Shown here: one piece after another, positions 1-6,302 of the stretch
How the letters are laid out: each line of letters opens with the position of its first letter
Numbering within the stretch: position 1 is the first letter of the stretch
Source of the DNA: Massilibacillus massiliensis
Lineage (GTDB): Bacteria; Bacillota; Negativicutes; FLKF01
NCBI RefSeq assembly: GCF_900086705.1
Contig: NZ_LT575483.1
Location: 2,857,516-2,921,515, forward strand
Direction of reading: 5' to 3'
Length of the DNA: 64,000 nucleotides
Position numbers and translations under genes: made by a program
The notes under the pieces: generated by a model
Told to the model about the DNA's origin: nothing
Seen by the model: the letters and a program-made list of their open reading frames with translations, nothing else
The model's database searches: none

Positions 1-71
1 CAGTAGTTAAGCACTTAGAGGCCAAGGATACTTGGGTGGAAACGCCCTGGGAAAGTCGGTAGTTGCTGGTT
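1..71 (+). rRNA. rrf: 5S rRNA, 3' part (cut by window edge)
   Basis: The sequence matches the second half of a bacterial 5S rRNA: CAGTAGTTAAGC, then TACTTGGGTGGAAACGCCCT, then a 3' end GTTGCTGGTT. The same segments recur in the 5S-like gene at about 254-362, with differences in the variable parts. It is probably the last gene of an rRNA operon lying to the left. A GC-rich stem followed by seven T residues comes immediately after. The 5' half is outside the window. Confidence 0.85.
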
Positions 72-80
72 AAATTGAAA

Positions 81-106
81 GGCTCGGCTTAGGTCGAGTT
101 TTTTTG
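81..106 (+). terminator. terminator after first 5S rRNA
   Basis: A short CTCG/CGAG stem, extendable by G-U pairs, is followed by a run of seven T. It sits about 10 nt after the 5S 3' end. The stem is weak, so the call rests mainly on position and the T run. Confidence 0.55.
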
Positions 107-127
107 TGTAAGAAAATAGATTCGAAG

Positions 128-253
128 GAACAAGACAAACGAGAGTGCTGCAGATGCTAGGAAGGACGAGAACCTGAGCTGAGCAGTACTAATGTACGCG
201 AAATGAAGGATCGCAGGAGTGACAACGCAGATGTGGTGCGCTCGTTTTGTCGG
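128..253 (+). repeat. palindromic intergenic element, copy 1 (between two 5S genes)
   Basis: The element is bounded by inverted ends: GACAAACGAG near 136 and CTCGTTTTGTC near 243-253. An internal GTAC-TAAT-GTAC hairpin lies near 194. It shares several blocks with the reverse complement of 4746-4886: CAGATGCTAGG, a GTAC hairpin, and a right-hand block of the type ACGCAGATG. The two copies are clearly related but diverged. It carries no ORF. It separates the two 5S genes and its right end runs into the 5' end of the second one. Confidence 0.6.
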
Positions 254-362
254 ACTGATCTATAGGGATCGACCTGTTCCACTACCGAACACAGTAGTTA
301 AGCCTATAAACGCCGAAAGTACTTGGGTGGAAACGCCCTGGGAGGATAGGTAGTTGCCGGTT
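254..362 (+). rRNA. rrf: 5S rRNA (second copy; 5' helix strand looks altered)
   Basis: It has the 5S core GACCTGTTCC, ACCGAACACAGTAGTTAAGC, TACTTGGGTGGAAACGCCCT and a 3' end GTTGCCGGTT. The expected complementary 5' strand (AACCGGCAAC-like) is not found. Instead the sequence near 250-262 reads TGTCGGACTGA, which pairs poorly with the 3' end and overlaps the terminal inverted repeat of the preceding element. The start is therefore approximate. It may be a functional divergent 5S, or a copy whose first ten or so bases were replaced by the element. A perfect terminator follows. Confidence 0.75.
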
Positions 363-370
363 AAGATGGA

Positions 371-399
371 AAGCACTCACAAACGTGAGTGCTTTTTTG
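371..399 (+). terminator. intrinsic terminator after 5S rRNA
   Basis: A perfect stem AGCACTCAC / GTGAGTGCT with an AAAC loop is followed by six T. It lies 9 nt past the 5S 3' end and closes the rRNA unit. Confidence 0.9.
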
Positions 400-457
400 T
401 TGTGTGAAAATTTCACATTTCAATTTTTAGACAGATTCTAAGAATTTATTCGTATAT

Positions 458-492
458 GAAAAAAGAGATCAATCGAATTTTGATCTCTTTTA
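458..492 (-). terminator. terminator of the HD-GYP gene
   Basis: The inverted repeat AAAGAGATCAA / TTGATCTCTTT lies 10 nt after the stop codon of the minus-strand gene. Read on the minus strand it ends in a run of T. It also has A/T tracts on both sides, so it could act in both directions. Confidence 0.8.
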
Positions 493-501
493 ATTTAATT
501 T

Positions 502-1635
502 TTAGGAACTTTGTTCCCAATCTATAGAGAAAATATCGGCTAATTCATCTTCGCGAATAACACGGAGAATAGATGTATTTTTATAGTCACGTAAGTCCAA
601 AATAAAATTAGATGAAATTAAGGTTTTATTTTGATTGGCGATGAGTTGCAGAACTGGTCTTAAGGTACAACCTTTTAGCGTATTGATTACGATTCCATAT
701 TGACCTGTACTAATTTGTACAGCGGTACCTATAGGATAAATTGCTACATTATCAAAAAAAAGTTTTAGCAGTACCGGATCAAAATGACTAGAGCCTTCTT
801 CCATCATAATTTTATAGGCGATGTGTGGCAGACAAGACTTTTTGTAAGGACGGTCTGATGTCAGTGCATCATAAACATCGGCAATGGCAACAATACGAGC
901 GTATTCGTGAATATTATTGCCGAAAAGTTCACGAGGATATCCGCTGCCATCATATTTTTCATGATGCTGAAAGGCTATATGCATCGGCACAACAGAAAAC
1001 TTAGTTGTTTTCCTTAATAATTCAAAACCAATTTCTGAATGTTTTTTCATGATTTCAGATTCTTCGTCACTTAAAGCGCCGGGTTTGTTTAATATGCTTA
1101 ACGGAATTTTGGTTTTCCCTATGTCATGTAGTAGAGCACCGAGTGCAAGTTCATCAAGTTTTTGCCTGGAATATTCACATAATAGTCCTAACATGACAGA
1201 AAGCACACAGACGTTTACTGAATGGGCGAAAGTATAATCATCATATCGGCGGATATCTGTCGCCTGGACTACATTATTAGGATTTAATAGTAATCCATTG
1301 ATAATATCTTCCGTTGTATGAAGTATACTTTCTTCGTCTATTGTGCCTGTTAATTGGCATTTATGAAAGGTTTGAGAGACATTTCTAATTGTTGATATTC
1401 TAAGTTTTTCACCGATTACATCATCGTCAACGTCGTGATCATCAGGATATTTTATATTTAAATGAGGTATGGTTGTTTCTATATAAACACTAGGAATTTG
1501 TAATAATTCTAGTCGACGAATATAGGTATCAGTTAAAAGCATTCCTTTACTCAATAGTAGTTGACCATCCACGTCATAAATACTTCGTGCCATTTTCATA
1601 CCGACTTTTAAATTTTCAGTAGATAGTTTTTGCAT
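502..1635 (-). CDS. HD-GYP domain protein (probable cyclic-di-GMP phosphodiesterase)
   Basis: A 377-residue cytoplasmic protein. The N-terminal ~60 residues resemble the small domain (DUF3391-like) that often precedes HD-GYP. The HD-GYP domain carries H138, the HD pair H170-D171 in LLHDIGKTKIP, and HHEKYDGSGYP at 224-234, so the metal ligands and the GYP signature are intact. HD-GYP enzymes hydrolyse cyclic-di-GMP and commonly control motility or biofilm switching. That fits a genome segment rich in flagellar genes, but the target is not shown by the sequence. It has no receiver or membrane segment. The start is supported by AAGGATG about 9 nt upstream. It is divergent from the GH18 gene. Confidence 0.9.
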   Translation of the reverse strand: MQKLSTENLKVGMKMARSIYDVDGQLLLSKGMLLTDTYIRRLELLQIPSVYIETTIPHLNIKYPDDHDVDDDVIGEKLRISTIRNVSQTFHKCQLTGTIDEESILHTTEDIINGLLLNPNNVVQATDIRRYDDYTFAHSVNVCVLSVMLGLLCEYSRQKLDELALGALLHDIGKTKIPLSILNKPGALSDEESEIMKKHSEIGFELLRKTTKFSVVPMHIAFQHHEKYDGSGYPRELFGNNIHEYARIVAIADVYDALTSDRPYKKSCLPHIAYKIMMEEGSSHFDPVLLKLFFDNVAIYPIGTAVQISTGQYGIVINTLKGCTLRPVLQLIANQNKTLISSNFILDLRDYKNTSILRVIREDELADIFSIDWEQSS

Positions 1636-1920
1636 TTAACTAACATCCTTATACAAATTTCCAAAATTTAATACTTATTATGTCATTATATTATAAAGTA
1701 TATTATTTTATCAAGAATTTATTGTTAATCGATGATTCTTACATAAAAAATAGAACATAGGTCATAATAAAATATAAATAAAGGCTTGTTTAGGTGACTG
1801 CGTAAAGTCCTTAAAATTTAGTCAGAATAGTTCAATGGTTCGTGGTTCATCTATTGCACGATATTAACATAGCAGTAGATGCGCAAGGGCCTTGACGAAA
1901 TAAGTAGAAGAGGTGAGACG
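1636..1920. other. divergent intergenic region
   Basis: About 285 bp of very AT-rich DNA between two divergent genes. It must contain both promoters, but I could not assign a convincing -35/-10 pair to either. The short ORF-like extension from 1879 is better read as 5' leader, because the good RBS lies just before 1921. No repeat or RNA gene was recognised. Confidence 0.4.
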
Positions 1921-3012
1921 ATGAAGTGGCAAAGGAAATCAAGTGTATTTTTGGTATTGTTGTTAAATATAGTTCTATTGATTACGATGCTTGGTTGTGA
2001 TTTGGATCAAACACCTAAAATTCAATCAGAGCAAACTTCTGACTGGTTGAAAGGAATCGTCGATAATTTGAAGCCGCAAAAGAGAATTGTACTTGGGTAT
2101 TATGAAAACCCATGGAAAGGCACCAATGATACGACTGGTTCATATCCTAGCTTAAAATCATTTTCTAGTAGTCTTTCAGCGGTCGGCCCTTTTTGGTATA
2201 AGATCGCAAAGGATGGAACAATTGAGTCTAAAGAGAGCAAAATGGTCTATGACAAAATGCATGAGTTGGGTTTAAAAGTATATCCTTTGATAACCAATAA
2301 AAGTGAAGCAACAGATGCCATTCTTGGTGACCCGGATATTAGAACAATCGCCACGGATAATATCGTAAAGTTAGTTAAAGATAATGGTTACGATGGGATA
2401 AACATTGATTTTGAGTTACTTGATCCGGAACATAGGCAAGATCTGACGGCTTTTATGGAAGAATTGTATCCGAAATTGAAAGCATTAAATAAAGTCGTGA
2501 TTATTTCAGTTTTTCCACAGGTAGAGGTGCATGAGTCTGTATCGGGTGCGTATGATTATCCACAATTGGCAAAAAATACAGATTATGTTCAAATCATGAC
2601 GTATGACAGGCATTGGTCGACTTCTGAACCAGGTGCGATTGCACCAATCGACTGGTACGAAAAAAATATTCAGTATGCGGTTGAAAATTGCGGTGGTGCG
2701 AACAAAGTCTTAGTTGGCGTTAGTGCATACGGATATAACTGGGATGCAAATAATAAGGGTGAGACAATCACATATGCGGATGCAATTGTTTTAGCAGAGG
2801 AAAAAGGTGCGGAGATACAATACGATGAAACTGCTGAAGCTCCTTATTTTAAATATGATGGTCATGAAGTTTGGTTCGAAAATGCAAGAAGTACGGCGGC
2901 TAAATTAAAGGTTGTTGCCAAATATAATCCTGGTGGTATTGCAATTTGGCGTTTAGGTCAGGAAGAACCGGGTATATGGCAAGAAATCAATCAAATTTTC
3001 CCTAAAATTTAA
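1921..3012 (+). CDS. GH18-family glycoside hydrolase lipoprotein
   Basis: A 363-residue exported protein of glycoside hydrolase family 18, the group that includes spore-cortex and peptidoglycan-acting YaaH/YdhD enzymes. The start at 1921 follows GAGGTGA with correct spacing; an in-frame ATG at 1879 has none. The N terminus is a lipoprotein-type signal: charged MKWQRK, a hydrophobic stretch, then MLGC. The catalytic signature DGINIDFE, with E as acid/base, is present near residue 160, and later QIMTYD and AIWRLGQE match the end of the barrel. There are no LysM domains. The substrate is unknown; N-acetylglucosamine-containing wall polymer is likely from the family. Confidence 0.85.
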   Translation: MKWQRKSSVFLVLLLNIVLLITMLGCDLDQTPKIQSEQTSDWLKGIVDNLKPQKRIVLGYYENPWKGTNDTTGSYPSLKSFSSSLSAVGPFWYKIAKDGTIESKESKMVYDKMHELGLKVYPLITNKSEATDAILGDPDIRTIATDNIVKLVKDNGYDGINIDFELLDPEHRQDLTAFMEELYPKLKALNKVVIISVFPQVEVHESVSGAYDYPQLAKNTDYVQIMTYDRHWSTSEPGAIAPIDWYEKNIQYAVENCGGANKVLVGVSAYGYNWDANNKGETITYADAIVLAEEKGAEIQYDETAEAPYFKYDGHEVWFENARSTAAKLKVVAKYNPGGIAIWRLGQEEPGIWQEINQIFPKI

Positions 3013-3182
3013 TAAACAGAGTCTGCGTTTATTTAGCATTCTGATGAGAGCTAGAATACAGCTGAAAGGCTTAAAAAAACTGGATCACTTATTGGTGCTG
3101 CTTATAGATTATCAAAGCATTGAATAGGAAATGATATAATAAAAATTTGCAGTTTATGATCTAGATAATTTTTATTAAAATA

Positions 3183-3212
3183 TTGACGAAATAAGTAAAT
3201 ATTTGATATACT
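3183..3212 (+). promoter_or_regulatory. sigma-A-type promoter upstream of the LCP gene
   Basis: TTGACG and TATACT are separated by 18 bp. The predicted start lies about 7 nt downstream, inside the hairpin at 3216-3240. It is the best promoter match in the 3013-3289 gap, which otherwise shows nothing recognisable. Confidence 0.65.
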
Positions 3213-3215
3213 AAG

Positions 3216-3240
3216 CAAAGCCCCAAAAGAAGGGGCTTTG
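3216..3240 (+). terminator. terminator-like hairpin between promoter and LCP gene
   Basis: A perfect 9-bp stem CAAAGCCCC / GGGGCTTTG with a 7-nt loop is followed by TTTATTTTG. It sits immediately after the -10 box at 3207 and 50 nt before the start codon. It could terminate transcripts coming from upstream or act as an early 5' structure for the downstream gene. Confidence 0.65.
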
Positions 3241-3289
3241 TTTATTTTGTTATGTGGATGAAATTTTTAGAATAAAGGAGGTGCGCTTA

Positions 3290-4678
3290 TTGGGTTCTTT
3301 GCAAGAACGCGTAAAGAAGCAGAGAAAAAATCGGAGTAGGCGTATACTCACTATAGTGCTGATTTTATTTATATTTATGGCTACTGTAGGGGCATCGTAT
3401 TATTGGTTTGATTCGAGGTTTTTTGGAAATAAACGCAATGTTGACAGTGGAATGATGGTAGCACAAGATAAAATGAATATCATGATCATGGGTGTGGATA
3501 AAAGGGCCGATGATGTTGGTCGTTCAGATACATTGATGGTTGCAACTGTTGATCCAGGGAAAAAGGAAGCTTCTATCTTGTCTATACCGCGTGATACGCG
3601 GGTGAAAATAAGTGGTCATGGTTATGATAAAATCAATCATGCATACGCATTTGGCGGACATAATTTAACAAAAGATTCGGTTGAAAATTTATTGGGCGTG
3701 CCAATGGATTATTATATTTTAATTGATATTAAGGCTTTTACGCGGATTATTGATGCAATTGGTGGTGTCGATATTGACGTTGAGAAGCGGATGTATTATG
3801 AAGATCCTTATGACGACAGTGAAGGGCATCCGCTTGTAATTAATTTGCGTCCTGGTATGCAGCATATGAATGGTGAAACCGCGATTCAATATGTTCGCTA
3901 TCGTGATGAAGAAGGCGATATTGGTCGTATTGCGCGGCAACAAAAGTTCATGAAGGCTGTTATGGATAAGGTTGTATCGCCAAGTATTATTACAAAATTA
4001 CCGACCATCATTCAGGAAGTTAGTTCGGCAGTTGAGACGGATATGTCAGTTAGCAAGATGATTAGTTTAGTCAGTATTTTAAAGGATGCGAAAGATAAAG
4101 GGCTAAAAACGACAATGGTTCCAGGAAAGCCTGCCTATATTCAGGATATTAGTTATTGGCTTCCGGATGTAGTCGCTTTACGTCAAGGCTTGGCGCAATC
4201 TTTAGATATAAAAATGGATGATAAAATTGTGCGGGCGATGAAACAGGAAGCTGATGAATATGAAACTTCAATTCCAAAGGAAATGAAGGTTTTGGATACG
4301 CCGAAAGAGACTAAGAAAGAAGTAGAGCAGGATAAGAAGAAAGAGGAGCCAAAGAAAGACGACAAAACTGCAAAGGATAAAGATGCTGAAAAGAAATCTG
4401 CAAGTAAGACGCCGGAAACAATTCGTGTGGAAGTGGTCAACGCGAGTGGTGTTGATGGTGCTGGTGCAGAGGTTGCAGCAATCTTGAGGCGAAGAGGTTT
4501 TGTTGTAACAGGTGTCTCGACTTTGACTGCACCTTATAAAAATACCGTGATTCGAGCGAATACAGAAAATGAGGGTGTAGCCGATAAATTTAGCAGCCTG
4601 CCGTTTAAATATTCGCTGCAATCCGGCGGTGATGGAAGTCAGGCAACGGTGATTATTGGTAAAGACTATACGAAATAA
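3290..4678 (+). CDS. LytR-CpsA-Psr (LCP) family cell-wall ligase with LytR_C domain
   Basis: About 462 residues from the TTG at 3290, chosen because AAAGGAGG lies 9 nt before it; an in-frame GTG at 3254 lacks an RBS. It has a basic cytoplasmic tail, one membrane helix near residues 17-35, then an extracytoplasmic LCP domain with SIPRDTRVKI, HAYAFGG and RYRDEEGDIGRIARQQ. A Lys/Glu-rich low-complexity linker leads to a C-terminal LytR_C-like domain (VEVVNASGV). LCP enzymes attach glycopolymers from lipid carriers to peptidoglycan or proteins. It is transcribed alone, with a strong hairpin after its stop codon. Confidence 0.88.
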   Translation: MGSLQERVKKQRKNRSRRILTIVLILFIFMATVGASYYWFDSRFFGNKRNVDSGMMVAQDKMNIMIMGVDKRADDVGRSDTLMVATVDPGKKEASILSIPRDTRVKISGHGYDKINHAYAFGGHNLTKDSVENLLGVPMDYYILIDIKAFTRIIDAIGGVDIDVEKRMYYEDPYDDSEGHPLVINLRPGMQHMNGETAIQYVRYRDEEGDIGRIARQQKFMKAVMDKVVSPSIITKLPTIIQEVSSAVETDMSVSKMISLVSILKDAKDKGLKTTMVPGKPAYIQDISYWLPDVVALRQGLAQSLDIKMDDKIVRAMKQEADEYETSIPKEMKVLDTPKETKKEVEQDKKKEEPKKDDKTAKDKDAEKKSASKTPETIRVEVVNASGVDGAGAEVAAILRRRGFVVTGVSTLTAPYKNTVIRANTENEGVADKFSSLPFKYSLQSGGDGSQATVIIGKDYTK

Positions 4679-4683
4679 AAAAA

Positions 4684-4721
4684 TCCCGAGTTATACACAA
4701 CGGCTTGTGTGTAACTCGGGA
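4684..4721 (+). terminator. hairpin copy 1 after the LCP gene (no T tract)
   Basis: A 17-bp stem TCCCGAGTTATACACAA / TTGTGTGTAACTCGGGA with a CGGC loop, directly after the LCP stop codon. The following bases are ACAGCTTG, so the T tract is missing. An almost identical hairpin with a T tract is at 4965-5002. Confidence 0.6.
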
Positions 4722-4745
4722 CAGCTTGTAGATAAACTATGGACA

Positions 4746-4886
4746 GATAGGCAGCGGGCCGGTGAAAAGCACTCATCTGCGTCGTTACAGCAAGGTGCTG
4801 CTCGTCGACGTACAAAAGTACGACTCCTTCACAACTCCTTACTGCGCCTAGCATCTGAGCACTTTTCATCAACCGGCAACCTATCT
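4746..4886. repeat. palindromic element, copy 2 (5S-tail-like ends)
   Basis: The two ends are inverted relatives of each other: GATAGG, then a CCGGT block, then GAAAAG, a CTCA core and an ATCTG/AGATG block. The middle contains the perfect hairpin CGTAC-AAAA-GTACG. The end sequence GATAGG...CCGGT...GAAAAGCACTCA closely resembles the 3' end of the 5S rRNA plus its terminator at 345-380. The reverse complement shares CAGATGCTAGG and other blocks with the element at 128-253. Open reading frames across it are not coding. Confidence 0.6.
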
Positions 4887-4964
4887 TCGTACTGGTTTAT
4901 AAGTGGAACGAATTTCGTTGGTTTCTAAGTTATCGACATAAATATATTATATGTCTACACTTTA

Positions 4965-5007
4965 TCCCGAGTTATACACAAGAATTTGTGTGTAACTCGG
5001 GATTTTT
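4965..5007 (+). terminator. hairpin copy 2 with T tract
   Basis: The same 17-bp stem as at 4684-4721, with loop GAAT, followed by TTTTTG. This copy looks like the functional intrinsic terminator of the LCP gene. The 5S-like element lies between the two hairpin copies. Confidence 0.75.
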
Positions 5008-5090
5008 GTGTATAAGGTAAGTCGTCCTGTAGTAGCATTTTATGAAATCTGGCATAAAATATTTTAACTTTAAGAAAGGAGGGCAATACC

Positions 5091-5570
5091 GTGGTTTTAA
5101 CTTATGGTGTGAGTGTTATTTTAATATCCTTTGCAATCTTTGGGCTATGGTGTTTTTGTAAAGATATGTGGTCATGGTTTGTCGCGCCTTATATAGGAAC
5201 AGTACCGAGTATCAGTTTTATCATTGTGGTGAAAAATATTGAACAAGATATTGAAGAAATGCTGCGACATCTTATGTTAGAAATTGAGGATGCTGATTTG
5301 ATGTGTGATGTGATTGTATTAGATTGTAATTCAGAAGATTTGACGTATCCGATTATTGAACGATTAAGCAGAGAATTTGATCAAATTACTGCGCTGCATT
5401 CTTCTAAACTTGCAATTGCGGTAGAAGACGCACTTCCATATTGTACAGGAAACATTGTGCATGTGATTGATACGGTAAATAAGATTGATATTGTACATTT
5501 TCTTACGATTATTTGTTGGCTGGTTAAACAGGCAAGTGAAAAAATCGTAATGCCCAAACACGATATGTGA
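5091..5570 (+). CDS. membrane-anchored GT2-like protein, short
   Basis: 159 residues from a GTG preceded by AAAGGAGGGC. An N-terminal hydrophobic helix (about residues 3-28, with a WCFCKDMWSWF turn) is followed by a sequence resembling the first half of a family 2 glycosyltransferase: SFIIVVKNIE, then DVIVLDCNSEDLTYPII. The second half of a GT2 domain, including the DxD-bearing part, is absent, and DCNS replaces the usual DDGS/DNGS. The reading frame ends normally with no sign of decay downstream. It may be a small dedicated protein of unknown role rather than an enzyme. Confidence 0.65.
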   Translation: MVLTYGVSVILISFAIFGLWCFCKDMWSWFVAPYIGTVPSISFIIVVKNIEQDIEEMLRHLMLEIEDADLMCDVIVLDCNSEDLTYPIIERLSREFDQITALHSSKLAIAVEDALPYCTGNIVHVIDTVNKIDIVHFLTIICWLVKQASEKIVMPKHDM

Positions 5571-5588
5571 CTCCAATTACTAAATAAT

Positions 5589-6107
5589 TTATAAATTGGC
5601 TAGATGATTGACGAATAGATATTTCGCGAAACTTTCGAAAGTAAAATTCGGTTTGTTTGTGGCAAGAAAAGTAAAGTGTGCACGTTGGATATGTTCATGA
5701 ACCGTTGTTATTTTCCAAAGGGCGCAGACTTCATGATCACCGGTAAGTTTTATACATGTACAATTCATTGCTTCGTGGACGGTTTTAATATGATGAAAAT
5801 TGATGTAACCGCCAGTCGCATCTCCACTGATTTTTGGCTTTCTCATTTTTATTGGTACTAGTACCAGATCAGGGGCCAGTACTAGGGGATGCCAAAGTGT
5901 ACATTTTGTAATCTGTTTCGTTTTATTTTTTAGGCTGGATAGATCGATAATTTGTCGGTTGGCTAAGTGACGAATGATGGTGGCAACTTTTAAAGATGTT
6001 ATAATATGTGTACCATCTGTCAGATAAATCGATGTTTGATCGCCGTGTTTTGTGTATTGTGGAACAACTGCGGCGATTTTACTGTTGTCAGGCAATGTGT
6101 AAGTCAA
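5589..6107 (-). CDS. ComK-like transcription regulator
   Basis: About 172 residues from the TTG at 6107, chosen because AAAGGAGG lies 7 nt before it; in the ATG-started frame that RBS would be translated. The middle reads ITKCTLWHPLVLAPDLVLVP, then GGYINFHHIKTVHE. This follows the order seen in ComK proteins (ITxxxKPPIxLxPxxxxxxFP...WIxxxHI). ComK is the master activator of competence genes in Bacillus. A role in DNA uptake here is inference, though comF and recD2 lie 3-5 kb away. A LexA-type box sits 30 bp upstream of the start. Assignment is from motif memory only and needs a profile search. Confidence 0.6.
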   Translation of the reverse strand: MTYTLPDNSKIAAVVPQYTKHGDQTSIYLTDGTHIITSLKVATIIRHLANRQIIDLSSLKNKTKQITKCTLWHPLVLAPDLVLVPIKMRKPKISGDATGGYINFHHIKTVHEAMNCTCIKLTGDHEVCALWKITTVHEHIQRAHFTFLATNKPNFTFESFAKYLFVNHLANL

Positions 6108-6136
6108 ATGAAAACCTCCTTTAAATTTCAAAAACA

Positions 6137-6148
6137 GAACGTATGTTC
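6137..6148 (-). promoter_or_regulatory. LexA-type SOS box upstream of the ComK-like gene
   Basis: GAACGTATGTTC, with flanking A and T giving AGAAC-N4-GTTCT. It fits the Gram-positive LexA consensus CGAACRNRYGTTYC at all core positions. It lies 30 bp upstream of the proposed TTG start, within the likely promoter. This suggests DNA-damage-linked expression of the downstream gene. Confidence 0.55.
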
Positions 6149-6302
6149 TTTTGTATTTATTAATATAGCAAAGATTTGAAAAAAAGGCAAGTGTGCGTAA
6201 TTTTAAAAATTTGAAGGCTTCTGTTATAATGAGGATAAGGGCTTAGATATGAAAAACGAGTGTAAATCGTTTCTATAGAATTTTATCTTTTGAGGTGGAT
6301 AT

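Noticed and set aside
1-260. 23S rRNA remnant between the two 5S genes
   Set aside because: The 128-253 segment matches the intergenic palindromic element at 4746-4886 rather than any rRNA motif.
4656-4928. Open reading frame of 90 codons (and the opposite 68-codon frame) after the LCP gene
   Set aside because: It runs through the two hairpins and the palindromic element, has no RBS, and its composition follows the repeat structure.
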